A DNA stretch of 64,000 nt from Aristolochia californica (GCA_029961685.1 JARWKL010000012.1:12617955-12681954); one strand, 5' to 3'. Counted from the first letter of the stretch, positions 13,979 to 29,900 are shown. Notes: a model not told the origin generated them from the letters alone. Made by a program: numbers and translations.

Positions 13979-14889
13979 ATGTTAAAGATGCAAATGACCT
14001 ATTGATCCAAAGCGTTTAATGAGAATAATAAACACTCATTAAATTATGAAGTGAACGTGCGGCGGGATATTTACCCGAGTCAAACAAGCCATTATTTTGC
14101 CCGTTTTCAAGAAGCCGACCTAACAATCATAGATCATTGTAAAATGATTTTTCATTCGTAACGGGCTATATTATTGTAAGAAATGACTTACAGATTGGGA
14201 GTCAACACTCCATTAAAAATTCCCCGCCTCCCCCTTTTCCCGACGATTGCAAAACCTGAGAACTAAAAACTGAAAAGACCTCACAATTATGAAGTGAACG
14301 TGCGGCGGGATATTTACCCGAGTCAAACAAGCCATTATTTTGCCCATTTTCAAAAAGCTGACCTAACAATCATAGATAATTTTAATGTGATTTATCATGA
14401 GTAACGGGCTATATTTTTGTAAGAAACGGATTGGGAGTCAACAGTCAGTTAAAAATACCACGCCTCCCCGTTTTCCCGATGATTGCAAAACCTGAGATAC
14501 AAAAGCTAAAAAGATCTTACAATCCCTAAAAATTACAAACACTCTTTGGAATTATCTCTCCCTACATTTGTGCATTGTGCATCTCCATTTTAGATGTAAA
14601 CTTTTTTCCTAAATCAAAACTTTGAGTTTTTCGCTCTCCTTTCATTCCGTAAACCAAAAAAGGCAAATAGATCACAACAAAATGAAAATTTTAGAGTTTA
14701 TGTGTGAAAAAAAATTATAACAATAACAAATGAAAGTATAGAAAATTTACTCACACACCACAAATGAACACAAAAGTTTTGTTTTCCAAGTTTGAGAAAT
14801 TCCGCTAGTTCAACCCTAATTGCATGGAATTTTACAAGAAAGAGATTGCTTCTACACGTGTTTTAAAAATGGATATGCATGCTTGAAAC
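13979..14889 (+). repeat. B/A chimera with deletion into a B monomer
   Basis: The anchor at 13,979 starts a B body that changes to an A end near 14,110-14,155 (GAAGCCGACC, then AAATGATTTTTCATTCG). The A tail is cut at CTCACAATT near 14,287 and joined to TGAAGTGAACGTGCGGCGG of a B body, losing about 430 bp. AATT is common to both sides. The copy at 31,350-32,260 has the same join (CTCACAATTCTGAAGTG near 31,652), so it predates the duplication. Confidence 0.82.
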
Positions 14890-14930
14890 ATGTCAAAGAT
14901 GCAAATGACCTATGGATCCAAAGCCTTTAA

Positions 14931-17900
14931 AGAGAATAACAAACGCTCGTTAAATTCTCAATGAACGTGCGGTGGGATATTTACCAGAATCAAACTAGCC
15001 ATTATTTTGCCCGTTCACAAAAAGCTTACCTAACAATCATAAATGATTGTAAAGTGATTTATCATCCGTAACGGGCTATATTTTTGTAAGAAATTACTTA
15101 CGGATTGGGAGTCAACACACAGTTAAAAACACCCCGCCTCCCCCTTTTCACGACGATTGCAAAACCTGAGATATAAAAACTAAAAAGAGCTTAAATTCCC
15201 TAAAAATTACAGACACTCATTGGAATTATCTCTCTCTACATTTGTGCACTGTGCGTCTCCATTTTAGATGTACTCTTTTTTCTTAAATGAAAACTTTGAG
15301 TTTTCTCTCTCCCTTCATCCCGTAAACAAAAAAAGGCAAATAGATCATAGCAAAATGAAAATTTTTGAGTTTTTGTATGGAAAAAATTTAAAACAATAAC
15401 AAATGTTAGTAAAAAAAATTTATTCACACCAAAAGTTTAACACAAACCTTTTGTTATCCAAGTTTGGGAAATTGCACTAGTTCAACCCTAACAGCTTGGA
15501 ATTTTACAAGAAAGAGATTTGTTCCACACGTGTTTTAAAAATGGATATGCAAGCTTGAAACATGTTAAAGATGCAAATGACCTATGGATCCAAAGCTTTT
15601 AAAGAGAATAACATACGCTCATTAAATTCTCTAGTGAACGTGCGGTTGGATATTTACCCGACTCAAACAAGCCATTATTTTGCCCTTTTGCAAAAAGCTG
15701 ATCTAACAATCATAGATGATTGTAAAGTGATTTTTCATTCGTAACAGGCTATATTATTCTAAGAAATGACTTACGGATTGGGAGTCAACACTCAATTAAA
15801 AATCCCCCACCTCCCCCTTTTCCCGACGATTGCAAAACCTGAGAACTAAAAACTGTAAAGAGCTCACAATCCTGAAAAATCACAGACACTCTTTGGAATT
15901 ATATCTCTCCACATATGTGCATTGTGCATCTCCATTTTAGATGTACACTTTTTTATTAAATCAAAACTTTGAGTTTTCGTTCTCCCTTCATGCCGTAAAC
16001 AAAAAAAGGTAAATAGATCACAAAAAAATGTAAATTTTAGAGTTTCTGTATGAAAAAAATTATAACATTAACAAATTTAAGTAATGAAAATTTATTCACA
16101 CACCACAATTGAACACAAAATTTTTGTTATCCAAGTTTGGGAAATTTCACTAGTTCAACCCTAATAGCTTGAAATTTTACAAGAAAGAGAATTCTTCTAG
16201 ACGTGTTTTAAAAATGGATATGGATGCTTGAAACATGTTAAAGATGCAAATGACCTATGGATCCAAAGCGTTTAATGAGAATAACAAACACTCATTAAAT
16301 TCTGAAGTGAACGTGCGGCGGGATATTTACCGAGTCAAAGAAGCCATTATTGTGCCCGTTTTAAAAAAGCTGACCTAACAATCATAGATGATTGTAATGT
16401 GATTTATCATGAGTAACGGGCTATATTTTTGTAACAAATGACATACGGATTAGGAGTCAACTGTCAGTTAAAAAAACCATGCCTCCTCGTTTTCCCGACA
16501 ATTGCAAAACCTGTTATACAAAAACTAAAAAGATCTTACAATCCCTAAAAGTTGGAAACACTCTTAGGAATTATCTCTCCCTACATTTGTGCATTGTGCA
16601 TCTCCATTTTAGATGTTCACTTTTTTCTTAAATCAAAACTTTGAGTTTTCGCTCTCCCTTCATCCCGTAAGCCAAAAAAGGCAAATCGATCACAACAAAA
16701 TGAAAATTTTAGAGTTTATGTGTGAAAAAAATTAAAACAATAACAAATGTAAGTATAGAAAATTTACACAGATACCACAAATGAACACAAAAGTTTTGTT
16801 TTCCGAGTTTCAGAAATTCCACTAGTTCAACCCTAATTGCATGGAATTTTACAAGAAAGAGATTTCTTCTACACGTGTTTTAAAAATTGATATGCATGCT
16901 TGAAACATGTTAAAGATGAAAATGACCTATGGATCCAAAGCTTTTAAAGAGAATAACAAACGCTCATTAAATTCTCAATGAACGTATAGGATATTTACCA
17001 GAATCAAACTAGCCATTATTTTGCCCGTTCACAAAAAGCTTACCTAACAATCATAGATGATTGTAAAGTGATTTATCATTCGTAGCGGGCTATATTTTTG
17101 TAGAAATGACTTACGGATTGGGAGTCAGCACTCAGTTAAAAGGACTCTGCCTCCCCCTTTTCCCGACGATTGCAAAACCTGAGATATAAAAACTAAAAAG
17201 AGCTTAATTTCCCTAAAAATTACAAACACTCATTGGAATTATCTCTCTCTACATTTTTGCACTGTGCGTCTCCATTTTAGATGTACACTTTTTTCTTAAA
17301 TGAAAACTTTGAGTTTTCTCTCTCCCTTCATCCCGTAAACAAAAAAAGGCAAATAGATCACAGCAAAATGAAAATTTTGAGTTTACGTATGGAAAAATTT
17401 AAAAAGATAACAAATGTAAGTAAAGAAAATTTGTTCACATACCAAAAATTAACAGAAAACTTTTGTTATCCAAGTTGGGGAAATTCCACTAGTTCAACCC
17501 TAATTGCTTGGAATTTTACAAGAAAGAGATTTGTTCCACACGTGTTTTAAAAATGGATATGCAAGCTTGAAACATGTTAAAGATGCAAATGACCTATGGA
17601 TCAAAAGCTTTTAAAGAGAATAACATACGCTCATTAAATTCTCTAGTGAACGTGCCGTGGGATATTTACCCGAGTCAAACAAGCCATTATTTTGCCCGTT
17701 TGCAAAAAGCTGACCTAACAATCATAGATGATTGTAAAGTGATTTTTCATTCGTAACGGGCTATATTTATGTAAGAAATCACTTACGGATTGGGAGTCAA
17801 CACTCAATAAAAAATCCCCCGCCTCCCCCTTTTCCCGACGATTGCAAAACCTGAGAACTAAAAACTGTAAAGAGCTCACAATCCTGAAAAATCACAGACA

Positions 17901-20900
17901 CTCTTTGGAATTATATCTCTCCACATTTGTGCATTGTGCATCTCCATTTTAGATGTACACTTTTTTATTAAATTAAAAATTTGAGTTCTCGTTCTCCCTT
18001 CATGCCGTAAACAAAAAAAGGTAAATAGATCACAAAAAAATGTAAATTTTAGAGTTTATGTATGGAAAAATATTAAAACATTAACAAATGTAAGTAATGA
18101 AAATTTATTCACACACCACAATTGAACACAAAATTTTTGTTATCCACGTTTCGGAAATTCCACTAGTTCAACCCTAATAGCTTGAAATTTTACAAGAAAG
18201 AGAATTCTTCCAGACGTGTTTTACAAATTGGTTATACATGCTTGAAACATGTTAAAGATGCAAATGACCTATGGATCCAAAGAGTTTAATGAGAATAACA
18301 AACACTCATTAAATTTTGAAGTGAACGTGCGGCGAGATATTTACCCGAGTCAAATAAGCCATTATTTTGCCCGTTTTCAAAAAGTTGACCTAACAATCAT
18401 AGATGATTGTAATGTGATCTATCATGAGTAACGGGCTATATTTTTGTAAGAAATGACATACGGATTGAGAGTCGACAGTCAGCTAAAAATACCACGCCTC
18501 CCAGTTTTCCCGATGATTGCAAAACCTGAGATACAAAAGCTAAAAAGATCTTAAATTCCCTAAAAATTACAAACACCCTTTGAAATTATCTCTCCCTACA
18601 TTTGTGCATTGTGCATCTCCATTTTAGATGTTCACTTTTTTCTTAAATCGAAACTTTGAGTTTTCACTCTCCCTTCCTCCCCTAAACCAAAAAAGGCAAA
18701 TAGATCACAACAAAATGAAAATTTTGAGTTTATGTATGGAAAAAATTTAAAAAAATAACAAATGTAAGTAAATAAAATTTATTCACACACCAAAAATTAA
18801 CACAAAACTTTTGTTATCCAAGTTTGGGAAATTCCACTAGTTCAACCCTAATAGCTTGGAATTTTACAAGAAAGAGATTTGTTCCACACGTGTTTTAAAA
18901 ATGGATGTGCAAGCTTGAAACATGTTAAAGATGCAAATGATCTATGGATCCAAAGCTTTTAAAGAGAATAACATACGCTCATTAAATTCTCTAGAGAACG
19001 TGCGGGGGGATATTTACCCGAGTCAAACAAGCCATTATTGTGCTTGTTTGCAAAAAGCTGACCTAACAATCATAGATGATTGTAAAGTGATTTTTCATTC
19101 GTAACGGGCTATATTATTGTAAGAAATGACTTACGGATTGGGAGTCAACACTCAATTAAAAATCCCCCGCCTCCCCCTTTTCCCGACGAGTACAAAACCT
19201 GAGAACTAAAAACTGAAAAGAGCTTAAATTCCCTAAAAATTACAGACACTCATTGGAATTATCTCTCTCTACATTTGTGCACTTTGCGTCTCCATTTTAG
19301 ATGTACACTTTTTTCTTAAATGAAAACTTTGAGTTTTCTCTCTCCATTCATCCCGTAAACAAAAAAAAGGCAAACAGATCACAGCAAAATGAAAATTTTT
19401 GAGTTTGTGTATGGAAAAAATTTAATACAATAACAAATGTAAGTAAAGAAAATTTATTCACACACCAAAAATTAACACAACTTTTGTTATCCAAGTTAGG
19501 GAAATTCCACTAGATCAACCCTAATAGCTTGGAATTTTACAAGAAAGAGATTTGTTCCACACGTGCTTTAAAAATGGATATGCAAGCTTGAAACATGTTA
19601 AAGATGCAAATGACCTATGGAGCCAAAGCTTTTAAAGAGAATAACATACGCTCATTAAATTCTCTAGTGAACGTGCGGTTGGATATTTACACGAGTCAAA
19701 CAAGCCATTATTTTGCCCTTTTGCAAAAAGCTGACCTAACAATCATAGATGATTGTAAAGTGATTTTTCATTCGTAACGGGCTATATCATTGTAAGAAAT
19801 CAATTACTGATTGGGAGTCAACACTTAATTAAAAATCCCCCGCCTCCCCCTTTTCCCGACGATTGCAAAATCTGAGAACTAAAAACTGAAAAGAGCTCAC
19901 AATCCTTAAAAATCACAGACAGTCTTTGGAATTATATCTCTCCACATTTGTGCATTGTGCATCTCCATTTTAGATGTACACTTTTTTATTAAATCAAAAC
20001 TTTGAGTTTTCGTTCTCCCTTCATGCCGTAAACAAAAAAATGTAAATTTTAGAGTTTATGTATGGAAAAAAATTAAAACATTAACAAATGTAAGTAAAGA
20101 AAATTTATTTACACACCACAATTGAAATAACATACGGATTGGGAGTCAACAGTCAGTTAAAAATACCACGCCTCCCCATTTTCCCAACGATTGCATAACC
20201 TGAGATACAAAAACTAAAAAGATCTTACAATCCCTAAAAATTACAAACACTCTTAGGAATTATCTCTCCCTACATTTGTGCATTGTGGATCTCCATTTAG
20301 ATGTACACTATTTTCGTAAATCAAAACTTTGAGTTTTCGCTCGCTCTCCCATCATCCCGTAAACCAAAAAAGGCAAATAGATCGCAACAAAATGAAAATT
20401 TTAGAGTTTATGTGTGAAAAAAATTAAAACAATAACAAATGTAAGTATAGAAAATTTACTCACACACCACAAATGAACACAAAAGTTTTATTTTCCAAGT
20501 TTGAGAAATTCCACTAGTTCAACCCTAATTGCATGGAATTTTAAAAGAAAGAGATTTCTTCTACATGTGTCTTAAAAATGGATATGCATGCTTGAAACAT
20601 GTTAAAGATGCAAATGACCTATGGATCCAAAGCTTTTAAAGAGAATAACAAACGCTCATTAAATTCTCTATGAACGTGCGGTGGGATATTTACCAGAATC
20701 AAACTAGCCATTATTTTGCCCGTTCACAAAAAGCTTACCTAACAATCATAGATGATTGTGAAGTGATTTATCATCCATAACGGGCTTTAATTTTATAAGA
20801 AATGACTTACGGATTGGGAGTCAACGCTCAGTTAAAAACACCCCGCCTCCCCCTTTTCCCGACGATTGCAAAACCTGAGATATAAAAACTAAAAAGAGCT

Positions 20901-23900
20901 TAAATTCCCTAAAAATTACAGACACTCATTGGAATTATCTCTCTCTACATTTGTGCACTTTGCGTCTCCATTTTAGATGTACACTTTTTTCTTAAATGAA
21001 AACTTTGAGTTTTCTCTCTCCTTTCATCCAGTAAAAAAAAAAAGGCAAACAGATCACAGCAAAATGAAAATTTTTCAGTTTATGTATGGAAAAAAGTTAA
21101 AACAATAACAAATGTAAGTAAAGAAAATTTATTCACACACCAAAAAATAACACAAAACTTTTGTTATCCAAGTTAGGGAAATTGCACTAGATCAACCCTA
21201 ATAGCTTGGAATTTTACTAGAAAGAGATTTGTTCCACACGTGCTTTAAAAATGGATATGCAAGCTTGAAACATGTTAAAGATGAAAATGACCTATGGATC
21301 CAAAGCCTTTAAAGAGAATAACATACGCTCATTAAGTTCTCTAGTGAACGTGCGGTTGGATATTTACCCGAGTCAAACAAGATATTATTTTGCCCTTTTG
21401 CAAAAAGCTGACCTAACAATCATAGATGATTGTAAAGTGATTTTTCATTCGTAACGGGCTATATCATTGTAAGAAATGACTTAAGGATTGGGAGTCAACA
21501 CTCAATTAAAAATCCCCCGCCTCCCCCTTTTCCCGATGATTGCAAAACCTGAGAACTAAAAACTGAAAAGAGCTCACAATCCTTAAAAATCACAGACACT
21601 TTTTGGAATTATATCTCTCCACATTTGTGCATTGTGCATCTCCATTTTAGATGTACACTTTATTATTAAATCAAAACTTTGAGTTTTCGTTCTCCCTTCT
21701 GCCGTAAACAAAAAAATGTAAATTTTAGAGTTTATGTATGGAAAAAAATTAAAACATTAACAAATGTAAGTAAAAAAATTTATTCACACACCACAATTGA
21801 ACAATATTTTTGTTATCCTGTGTTTGGAAATTCCACTAGTTCAACCCTAATAGCTTGAAATTTTACAAGAAAGAAAATTCTTCTAGACGTGTTTTAAAAA
21901 TGGATATGCATGCTTGAAACATGTTAAAGATGCAAATGACCTATGGATCCAAAGCTTTTAAAGAGAATAACAAACGCTCATTAAATTCTAAATGAACGTG
22001 CGATGGGATATTTACCAGAATCAAACTAGCCATTATTTTGCACGTTCACAAAAAGCTTACCTAACAATCATAGATGATTCTAAATTGATTTATCATCCGT
22101 AACGGACTATATTTTTGTAAGAAATGACTTACGAATTGGGAGTCAGCACTCAGTTAAAAACATCCGGCCTCCCCCTTTTCCCGACGATTGCAAAACCTGG
22201 GATATAAAAACTAAAAAGAGCTTAAATTCCCTAAAAATTATAAACACTCATTGGAATTATCTCTCTCTGCATTTGTGCACTGTGTGTCTCCATTTTAGAT
22301 ATACACTTTTTTCTTAAATGAAAACTTTGAGTTTTTTCTCTCCCTTCATCCCGTAAACAAAAAAAGGCAAATAGATCACATCAAAATAAAAAATTTTGAG
22401 TTTATGTATGGAAAAATTTTAAAACAATAACAAATGTAAGTAAAGAAAAGTTATTCACACACCAAAAATTAACACAAAACTTTTGTTGTCCAAGTTTGGG
22501 AAATTCCACTAGTTCAACCTTAATAGCTTGGAATTTTACAAGAAAGAGATTTGTTCCACACGTGTTTTAAAAATGGATATGCATGCTTGAAACATGTTAA
22601 AGATGCAAATGACCTATGGATCCAAAGCTTTCAAAGAGAATAACAAACGCTCATTAAATTCTAAATGAACGTGCGATGGGACATTTACCAGAATCAAACT
22701 AGCCATTATTTTGCCCGTTCACAAAAAGCTTACCTAACAATCATAGATGATTGTAAAGTGATTTATCATCCGTAACGGGCTATATTTTTGTAAGAAATGA
22801 CTTACGGATTGGGAGTCAACACACAGTTAAAAACACCCCGCCTCCCCCTTTTCCCGACGATTGCAAAACCTGAGATATAAAAACTAAAAAGAGCATAAAT
22901 TCCCTAAAAATTACAGACACTCATTGGAATTATCTCTCCCTACATTTGTGCACTGTGCGTCTCCATTTTAGATGTACACTTTTTTCTTAAATGAAAACTT
23001 TGAGTTTTCTCTCTACCTTCATCCCGTAAACAAAAAAAGGCAAATAGATCACAACAAAATGAAAATTTTTGAGTTTATATATGGAAAAAATTTATAACAA
23101 TAACAAATGTAAGTAAAGAAAATTTATTCACACACCAAAAATTAACACAAAACTTTTGTTATCCAAGTTTGGGAAATTCCACTAGTTCAACCCTAATAGC
23201 TTGGAATTTTACAAGAAAGAGATTTGTTCCTCACGTGTTTAAAAAATGGATATACAAGCTTGAAACATGTTAAAGATGCAAATGATCTATGGATCCAAAG
23301 CTTTTAAAGAGAATAACATACGCTAATTAAATTCTCTAGTGAACGTTCCGTGGGATATTTACCCGAATCAAACAAGCCATTATTTTGCCCGTTTGCAAAA
23401 AGCTGACCTAACAATCATAGAAGATTGTAAAGTAATTTTTCATTCGTAACAGGCTATATTAATGTAAGAAATGACTTACGCATTGGGAGTCAACACTCAA
23501 TTAAAAATCCCCCGCCTCCCCCTTTTCTCGACGATTGCAAAACCTGAGAACTAAAAACTGAAAAGAGCTCACAATCCTGAAAAATCACAGACACTCTTTG
23601 GAATTATATCTCTCCACATTTGTACATTGTGCATCTCTATTTTAGATGTACACTTTTTTATTAAATCAAAACTTTGAGTTTTCGTTCTCCCTTCATGCCG
23701 TAAACAAAAAAAGGTAAATAAATCACAAAAAAGCTTAAATTTTAGAGTTTATGTATGGAAAGAAAATAAAACATTAACAAATGTAAGTAATTTTAGAGTT
23801 TATTCACACACCACAATTGAACACAAAATTTTTGTTATCCAAGTTTGGGAAATTCCACTAGTTCAACCCTAATAGCTTGAAATTTTACAAGAAAGAGAAT

Positions 23901-26900
23901 TCTTCTAGACGTGTTTTAAAAATGGATATGCATTCTTTAAACTTGTTAAAGATGCAAATGACCTATGGATACAAAGCTTTTAATGATAATAAGAAACACT
24001 CATTAAATTCTGAAGTGAACGTGCGGCGGGATATTTACCCGAATCAAACAAGCCATTATTTTGCCCGTTTTCAAAAAGCTGACCTAACAATCATAGATGA
24101 TTGTAATGTGATTTATTATGAGTAACGGGTTCTATTTTTGTAAAAAATGACATACAGATTGGGAGTCAACAGTCAATTAAAAATACCACGCCTCCCCGTT
24201 TTCCCGATGATTGCAAAACCTGAGATACAAAAGCTAAAAAGATCTTACAATCCCTAAAACTTACAAACACCCTTTGGAATTATCTCTCCCTACATTTGTG
24301 CATTGTGCATCTCCATTTTAGATGTACACTTTTTTCTTAAATCAAAACTTTGAGTTTTCGCTCCCCCTTCATCCCGTAAACTAAAAAAGGAAAATAGATC
24401 ACAACAAAATGAAAATTTTAGAGTTTATGTGTGAAAAAAAATTGTAACAATAACAAATGTAAGTATAAAAAATTTACTCACACACCACAAATGAACAGAA
24501 AAGTTTTGTTTTCCAAGTTTGAGAAATTCCACTAGTTCAACCTTAATTGCATGGAATTTTACAAGAAAGAGATTTCTTCCACACGTGTTTTAAAAATGGA
24601 TATGCATGCTTGAAACATGTCAAAGATGCAAATGACCTATGGATCCAAAGCTTCTAAAGAGAATAACAAACGCTCTTTAAATTCTCAATGAACGTGTGGA
24701 GGGATATTTACTAGAATCAAACTAGCCATTATTTTTCCCGCTCACAAAAAGCTTACCTAACAATCATAGATGATTGTAATGTCATTTATCAAGAGTAATG
24801 GGCTATATTTTTGTAAGAAATGACGTATGGATTGGGAGTCAACAGTCAGTTAAAAATACCACGCCTCCCTGTTTTCCCGACGATTGCAAAACCTTAGATA
24901 CAAAAACTAAAAAGATCTTACAATCCCTAAAAATTACAAACACTCTGAGGAATTATCTCTCCATACATTTGTGCATTGTGCATCTCCATTTTAGATGTAC
25001 ACTTTTTTCTTAAATCAAAACTTTGAGTTTTCGCTCTCCCTTCATCCCGTAAACCAAAAAATGCACATAGATCACAACAAAATGAAAATTTTAGAGTTTA
25101 TGTGTGAAAAAAAATTAAAACAATAACAAATGTAAGTATAGAAAATTTACTCACACACCACAAATGAACACAAAAGTTTTGTTTTCCAAGTTTGAGAAAT
25201 TCCACTAGTTCAACCCTAATTGCATGGAATTTTAAAAGAAAGAGATTTCTTCTACATGTGTCTTAAAAATGGATATGCATGCTTGAAACATGTTAAAGAT
25301 GCAAATGACCTATGGATCCAAAGCTTTTAAAGAGAATAACAAACGCTCAATAAATTCTCAATGAATGTGCGGTGGGATATTGACATGAATCAAACTATCC
25401 ATTATTTTGCCCGTTCACAAAAAGCTTACCTAACAATCATAGATGATTGTAAAGTGATTTATCATCCGTAACGGGCTATATTTTTGTAAGAAATGACTTA
25501 CGGATTGGGAGTCAACACTCAGTTAAAAACACCCCGCCTCCCTCTTTTTTCCCGACGATTGCAAAACCTGAGATAAAAACGAAAAAGTGCTTAAATTCCC
25601 TGAAAATTACAGACACTCATTGGAATTATCTCTCTCTACATTTGTGCACCGTGCGTCTCCATTTTAGATGTACTCTTTTTTCTTAAATGAAAACTTTTGA
25701 GTTTTCTCTCTCCCTTCATCCCGTAAACAAAAAAAGGCAAACAAATCACAGCAAAATGAAAATTTTTGAGTTTATGTATGGAAAAAATTTAAAACAATAA
25801 CAAATGTAAGTAAAGAAAATTTATTCACACACCAAAAATTAACACAAAACTTTTGTTATCCAAGTTAGGGAAATTCCACTAGTTCAACCCGAACAGCTTG
25901 GAATTTTACAAGAAAGAGATTTGTTCCACATGTGTTTTAAAAATGGATATGCAAGCTTGAAACATGTTAAAGATGCAAATGACCTATGGATCCAAAGCTT
26001 TTAAAGAGAATAACATACGCTCATTAAATTCTCTAGTGAACGTGCGGTTGGATATTTACCCGAGTCAAACAAGCCATTATTTTGCCCGTTTGCAAAAAAC
26101 TGACCTAACAATCATAGATGATTGTAAAGTGATTTTTCATTCGTAACGGGCTATATTATTGTAAGAAATGACTTACGCATTGGGAGTCAACAGTCAATTA
26201 AAAATTCCCCGCCTCCCCCTTTTCCCGACGATTGCAAAACCTGAGAACTAAAAACTGAAAAGAGCTAACAATCCTAAAAAATCACAGACACTCTTTGGAA
26301 TTATATCTCTCCACACTTGTGCATTGTGCTTCTCCATTTTAGATGTACAATTTTTTATTAAATCAAAACTTTGAGTTTTCATTCTCCCTTCATGCCATAA
26401 ACAAAAAAAAGGTAAATAGATCACAAAAAAATGTAAATTTTAGAGTTTATGTATGGAAAAAAACTAAAACATTAACAAATGTAAGTAATGAAAATTTATT
26501 CACACACCACAATTGAACACAAAATTTTTGTTATCCAAGTTTGGGAAATTCCACTAGTTCAACCCTAATAACTTAAAATTTTACAAGAAAGAGAATTCTT
26601 CTAGACGTGTTTTAAAAATGGATATGCATGCTTGAAACATGTTAAAAATGCAAATGACCTATGGATCCAAAGTGTTTAATGAGAATAACAAACACTCATT
26701 AAATTCTGAAGTGAACGTGCGGCGGGATATTTACCCGAGTCAAACAAGCCATTATTTGGCCCGTTTTCAAAAAGCTGACCTTACAATCATAGATGATTGT
26801 AATGTGATTTATCATGAGTAACGGGTTATATTTTTGTAAGAAATGACATACGGACTGGGAGTCAACAGTCAGTTAAAAATACCACGCCTCCCCGTTTTCC

Positions 26901-29900
26901 CGATGATTGCAAAACCTGAGATACAAAAGCTAAAAAGATCTTACAATCCCTAAAACTTACAAACACCCTTTGGAATTATCTCTCCCTACATTTGTGCATT
27001 GTGCATCTCCATTTTAGATGTACACTTTTTTCTTAAATCAAAACTTTGAGTTTTCGCTCTCCCTTCATCCCGTAAACAAAAAAAGGCAAATAGATCACAA
27101 CAAAATGAAAATTTTAGAGTTTATCTGTGAAAAAAAATTATAACAATAACAAATGTAAGTATAGAAAATTTACTCACACACCACAATTAAACAGAAAGGT
27201 TTTGTTTACCAAGTTTGAGAAATTCCACTAGTTCAACCCTAATTGCATGGAATTTTACAAGAAAGAGATTTCTTCCACACGTGTTTTAAAAAAGGATATG
27301 CATGCTTGAAACATGTCAAAGATGCAAATGACCTATGGATCCAAAGCTTTTAATGAGAATAACAAACACTCATTAAATTTCTGAAGTGAACGTGCGGCGG
27401 GATATTTACCTGAGTCAAACAAACCATTATTTTGCCCGTTTTCAAAAAGCTGACCTAACAATCATAGATGATTGTAATGTGATTTATCATGAGTAACGGG
27501 CTATTTTTTTGTAAGAAATGACATACGGATTGGGAGTCAACAGTCAGTAATACCACGCCTCCCCGTTTTCCCGACGATTGCAAAACTTGAGATACAAAAA
27601 CTACAAAGATCTTACAATCCCTAAAAATTACAAACACTCTAAGGAATTATCTCTCCCTACATTTGTGCATTGTGCATCTCCATTTTAGAAGTACACTTTT
27701 TTCCTAAATCAAAACTTTGAGTTTTCGCTCTCCCTTCATCCTGTAAACCAAAAAAGGCAAATAGATCACAAAAAAATGACAATTTTAGAGTTTATGTGTG
27801 AAAAAAAATTATAACAATAACAAATGTAAGTATAGAAAATTTACTCACACACCACAAATGAACACAAAAGTTTTGTTTTCCAAGTTTGAGAAATTCCACA
27901 AGTTCAACCCTAATTGCATGCAATTTTACAAGAAAGAGATTTCTTCCACATGTGTTTAAAAAAGGATATGCATGCTTGAAACATGTCAAAGATTCAAATG
28001 ACCTATGGATCCAAAGCTTTTAAAGAGAATAACAAACGCTCATTAAATTCTCAATGAACGTACGGTGGGATATTTACCAGAATCAAACTAGCCATTATTT
28101 TGCCCGTTCTCAAAAAGCTTACCTAACAACCATAGATCATTGTAAAGTGATTTATCATCCATAACGGGCTATATTTTTGTAACAAATGACTTGCGGATTG
28201 GGAGTCAACACTCAGTTAAAAACACCCCGCCTCCCCCTTTTCCCGACGATTGCAAAATCTGGGATATAAAAACTAAAAAGAGCTTAAATTCCCTAAAAAT
28301 TGAAGACACTCATTGGAATTATCTCTCTCTACATTTGTGCACTGTGCGTCTCCATTTTAGATGTACATTTTTTTCTTAAATGAAAACTTTTAAGTTTTCT
28401 CTCTCCCTTCATCCTGTAAACAAAAACACGCAAACATATCACAGCAAAATGAAAATTTTTGAGTTGATGTATGGAAAAAATTTAAAACAATAACAAATGT
28501 AAGTAAAGAAAATTTATTCACACACCAAAAATTAACACAAAACTTTTGTTATCCAAGTTAGGGAAATTCCACTAGTTCAACCCTAATAGCTTGGAATTTT
28601 ACAAGAAAGAGATTTGTTCCACACGTGTTTTAAAAATGGATATGCAAGCTTGAAACATGTTAAAGATGCAAATGACCTATGGATCCAAAGCTTTTAAAGA
28701 GAATAACATACACTCATTAAATTCTCAATGAACGTGCGGTGGGATATTTACCAGAATCAAACTAGCCATTATTTTGCCCGTTCACAAAAAGCTTACCTAA
28801 CAATCATAGCTGATTGTAAAGTGATTTATCATCCGTAATGGGCCATATTTTTGTAAGAAATGACTTACGGATTGGGAGTCAACACTCAGTTAAAAACACC
28901 CCGCCTCCCCCTTTTCCCGACGATTGCAAAACCTGAGATATAAAAACTAAAAAGGGCTTAAATTCCCTAAAAATTGTAGACACTCATTGGTGTTATCTCT
29001 CTCTACATTTGTGCACTGTGCGTCTCCATTTTAGATGTATACTTTTTTCTTAAATGAAAACTTTGAGTTTTCCCTCTCCCTTCATCCCGTAAACAAAAAA
29101 AGGCAAACAGATCACAGCAAAATAAAAATTTTTGAGTTTATGTATGGAAAAAATTTAAAACAATAACAAATGTAAGTAAAGAAAATTTATTCACACACCA
29201 AAAATTAACACAAAACTTTTGTTATCCAAGTTAGGGAAATTCCACTAGTTCAACCCTAATAGCTTGGAATTTTACAAGAAAGAGATTTGTTCCACACGTG
29301 TTTTAAAAATGGATATGCAATCTTGAAACATGTTAAAGATGCAAATGACCTATGGATCCAAAGCTTTTAAAGAGAATAATATATGCTCATTAAATTCTCT
29401 AGTGAACGTGCGGTTGGATATTTACCCGAGTCAAACAAGCCATTATTTTGCCCGTTTGCAAAAAGCTGACCTAACAATCATAGATGATTGTAAATTGATT
29501 TTTCATTCGTAACGGGCTATATTATTGTAATAAATGACTTACGGATTGGGAGTCAACACTCAATTAAAAATCCCCCGCCTCCCCCTTTTCCCGACGATTG
29601 CAAAACCTGAGAACTAAAAACTGAAAAGAGCTCACAATCCTGAAAAATCACAGACACTCTTTGGAATTATATCTCTCCACATTTGTGCATTGTGCATCTC
29701 CATTTTAGATGTACACTTTTTTAATAAATCTAAACTTTGATTTTTTGTTCTCCCTTCATGCCGTAAACAAAAAAAGGTAAATAGATCACAAAAAAATTTA
29801 AATTTTAGAGTTTATGTATGGAAAATAATTAAAACATTAACAAATGTAAGTAATGAAAATTTATTCACACACCACAATTGAACACAAAATTTTTGTTATC

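Larger units (their letters stand above)
1..14930 (+). repeat. Copy 1 (partial) of a 17.37-kb tandem duplication
   Basis: Every anchor here has a counterpart 17,370 or 17,371 bp downstream (204/17,574; 878/18,249; 2224/19,595; 3901/21,272; 8593/25,964; 11,959/29,330). Rare private variants are shared by both copies: the lost BamHI site at the first monomer, the shortened monomers near 2,747 and 14,287, and the odd CCTAGCAAAGCTGC anchor near 13,307. Compared by eye, differences run at about 1% or less. Identity drops after about 14,930, so the right limit is approximate. Monomer order is A, B, A, A, deleted B, C, A, C, C, A, B, C/B, C, A, B, C/B, C, A/C, A, B, C/B, B/A, truncated B, C. The left limit lies outside the window. 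Confidence 0.9.
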
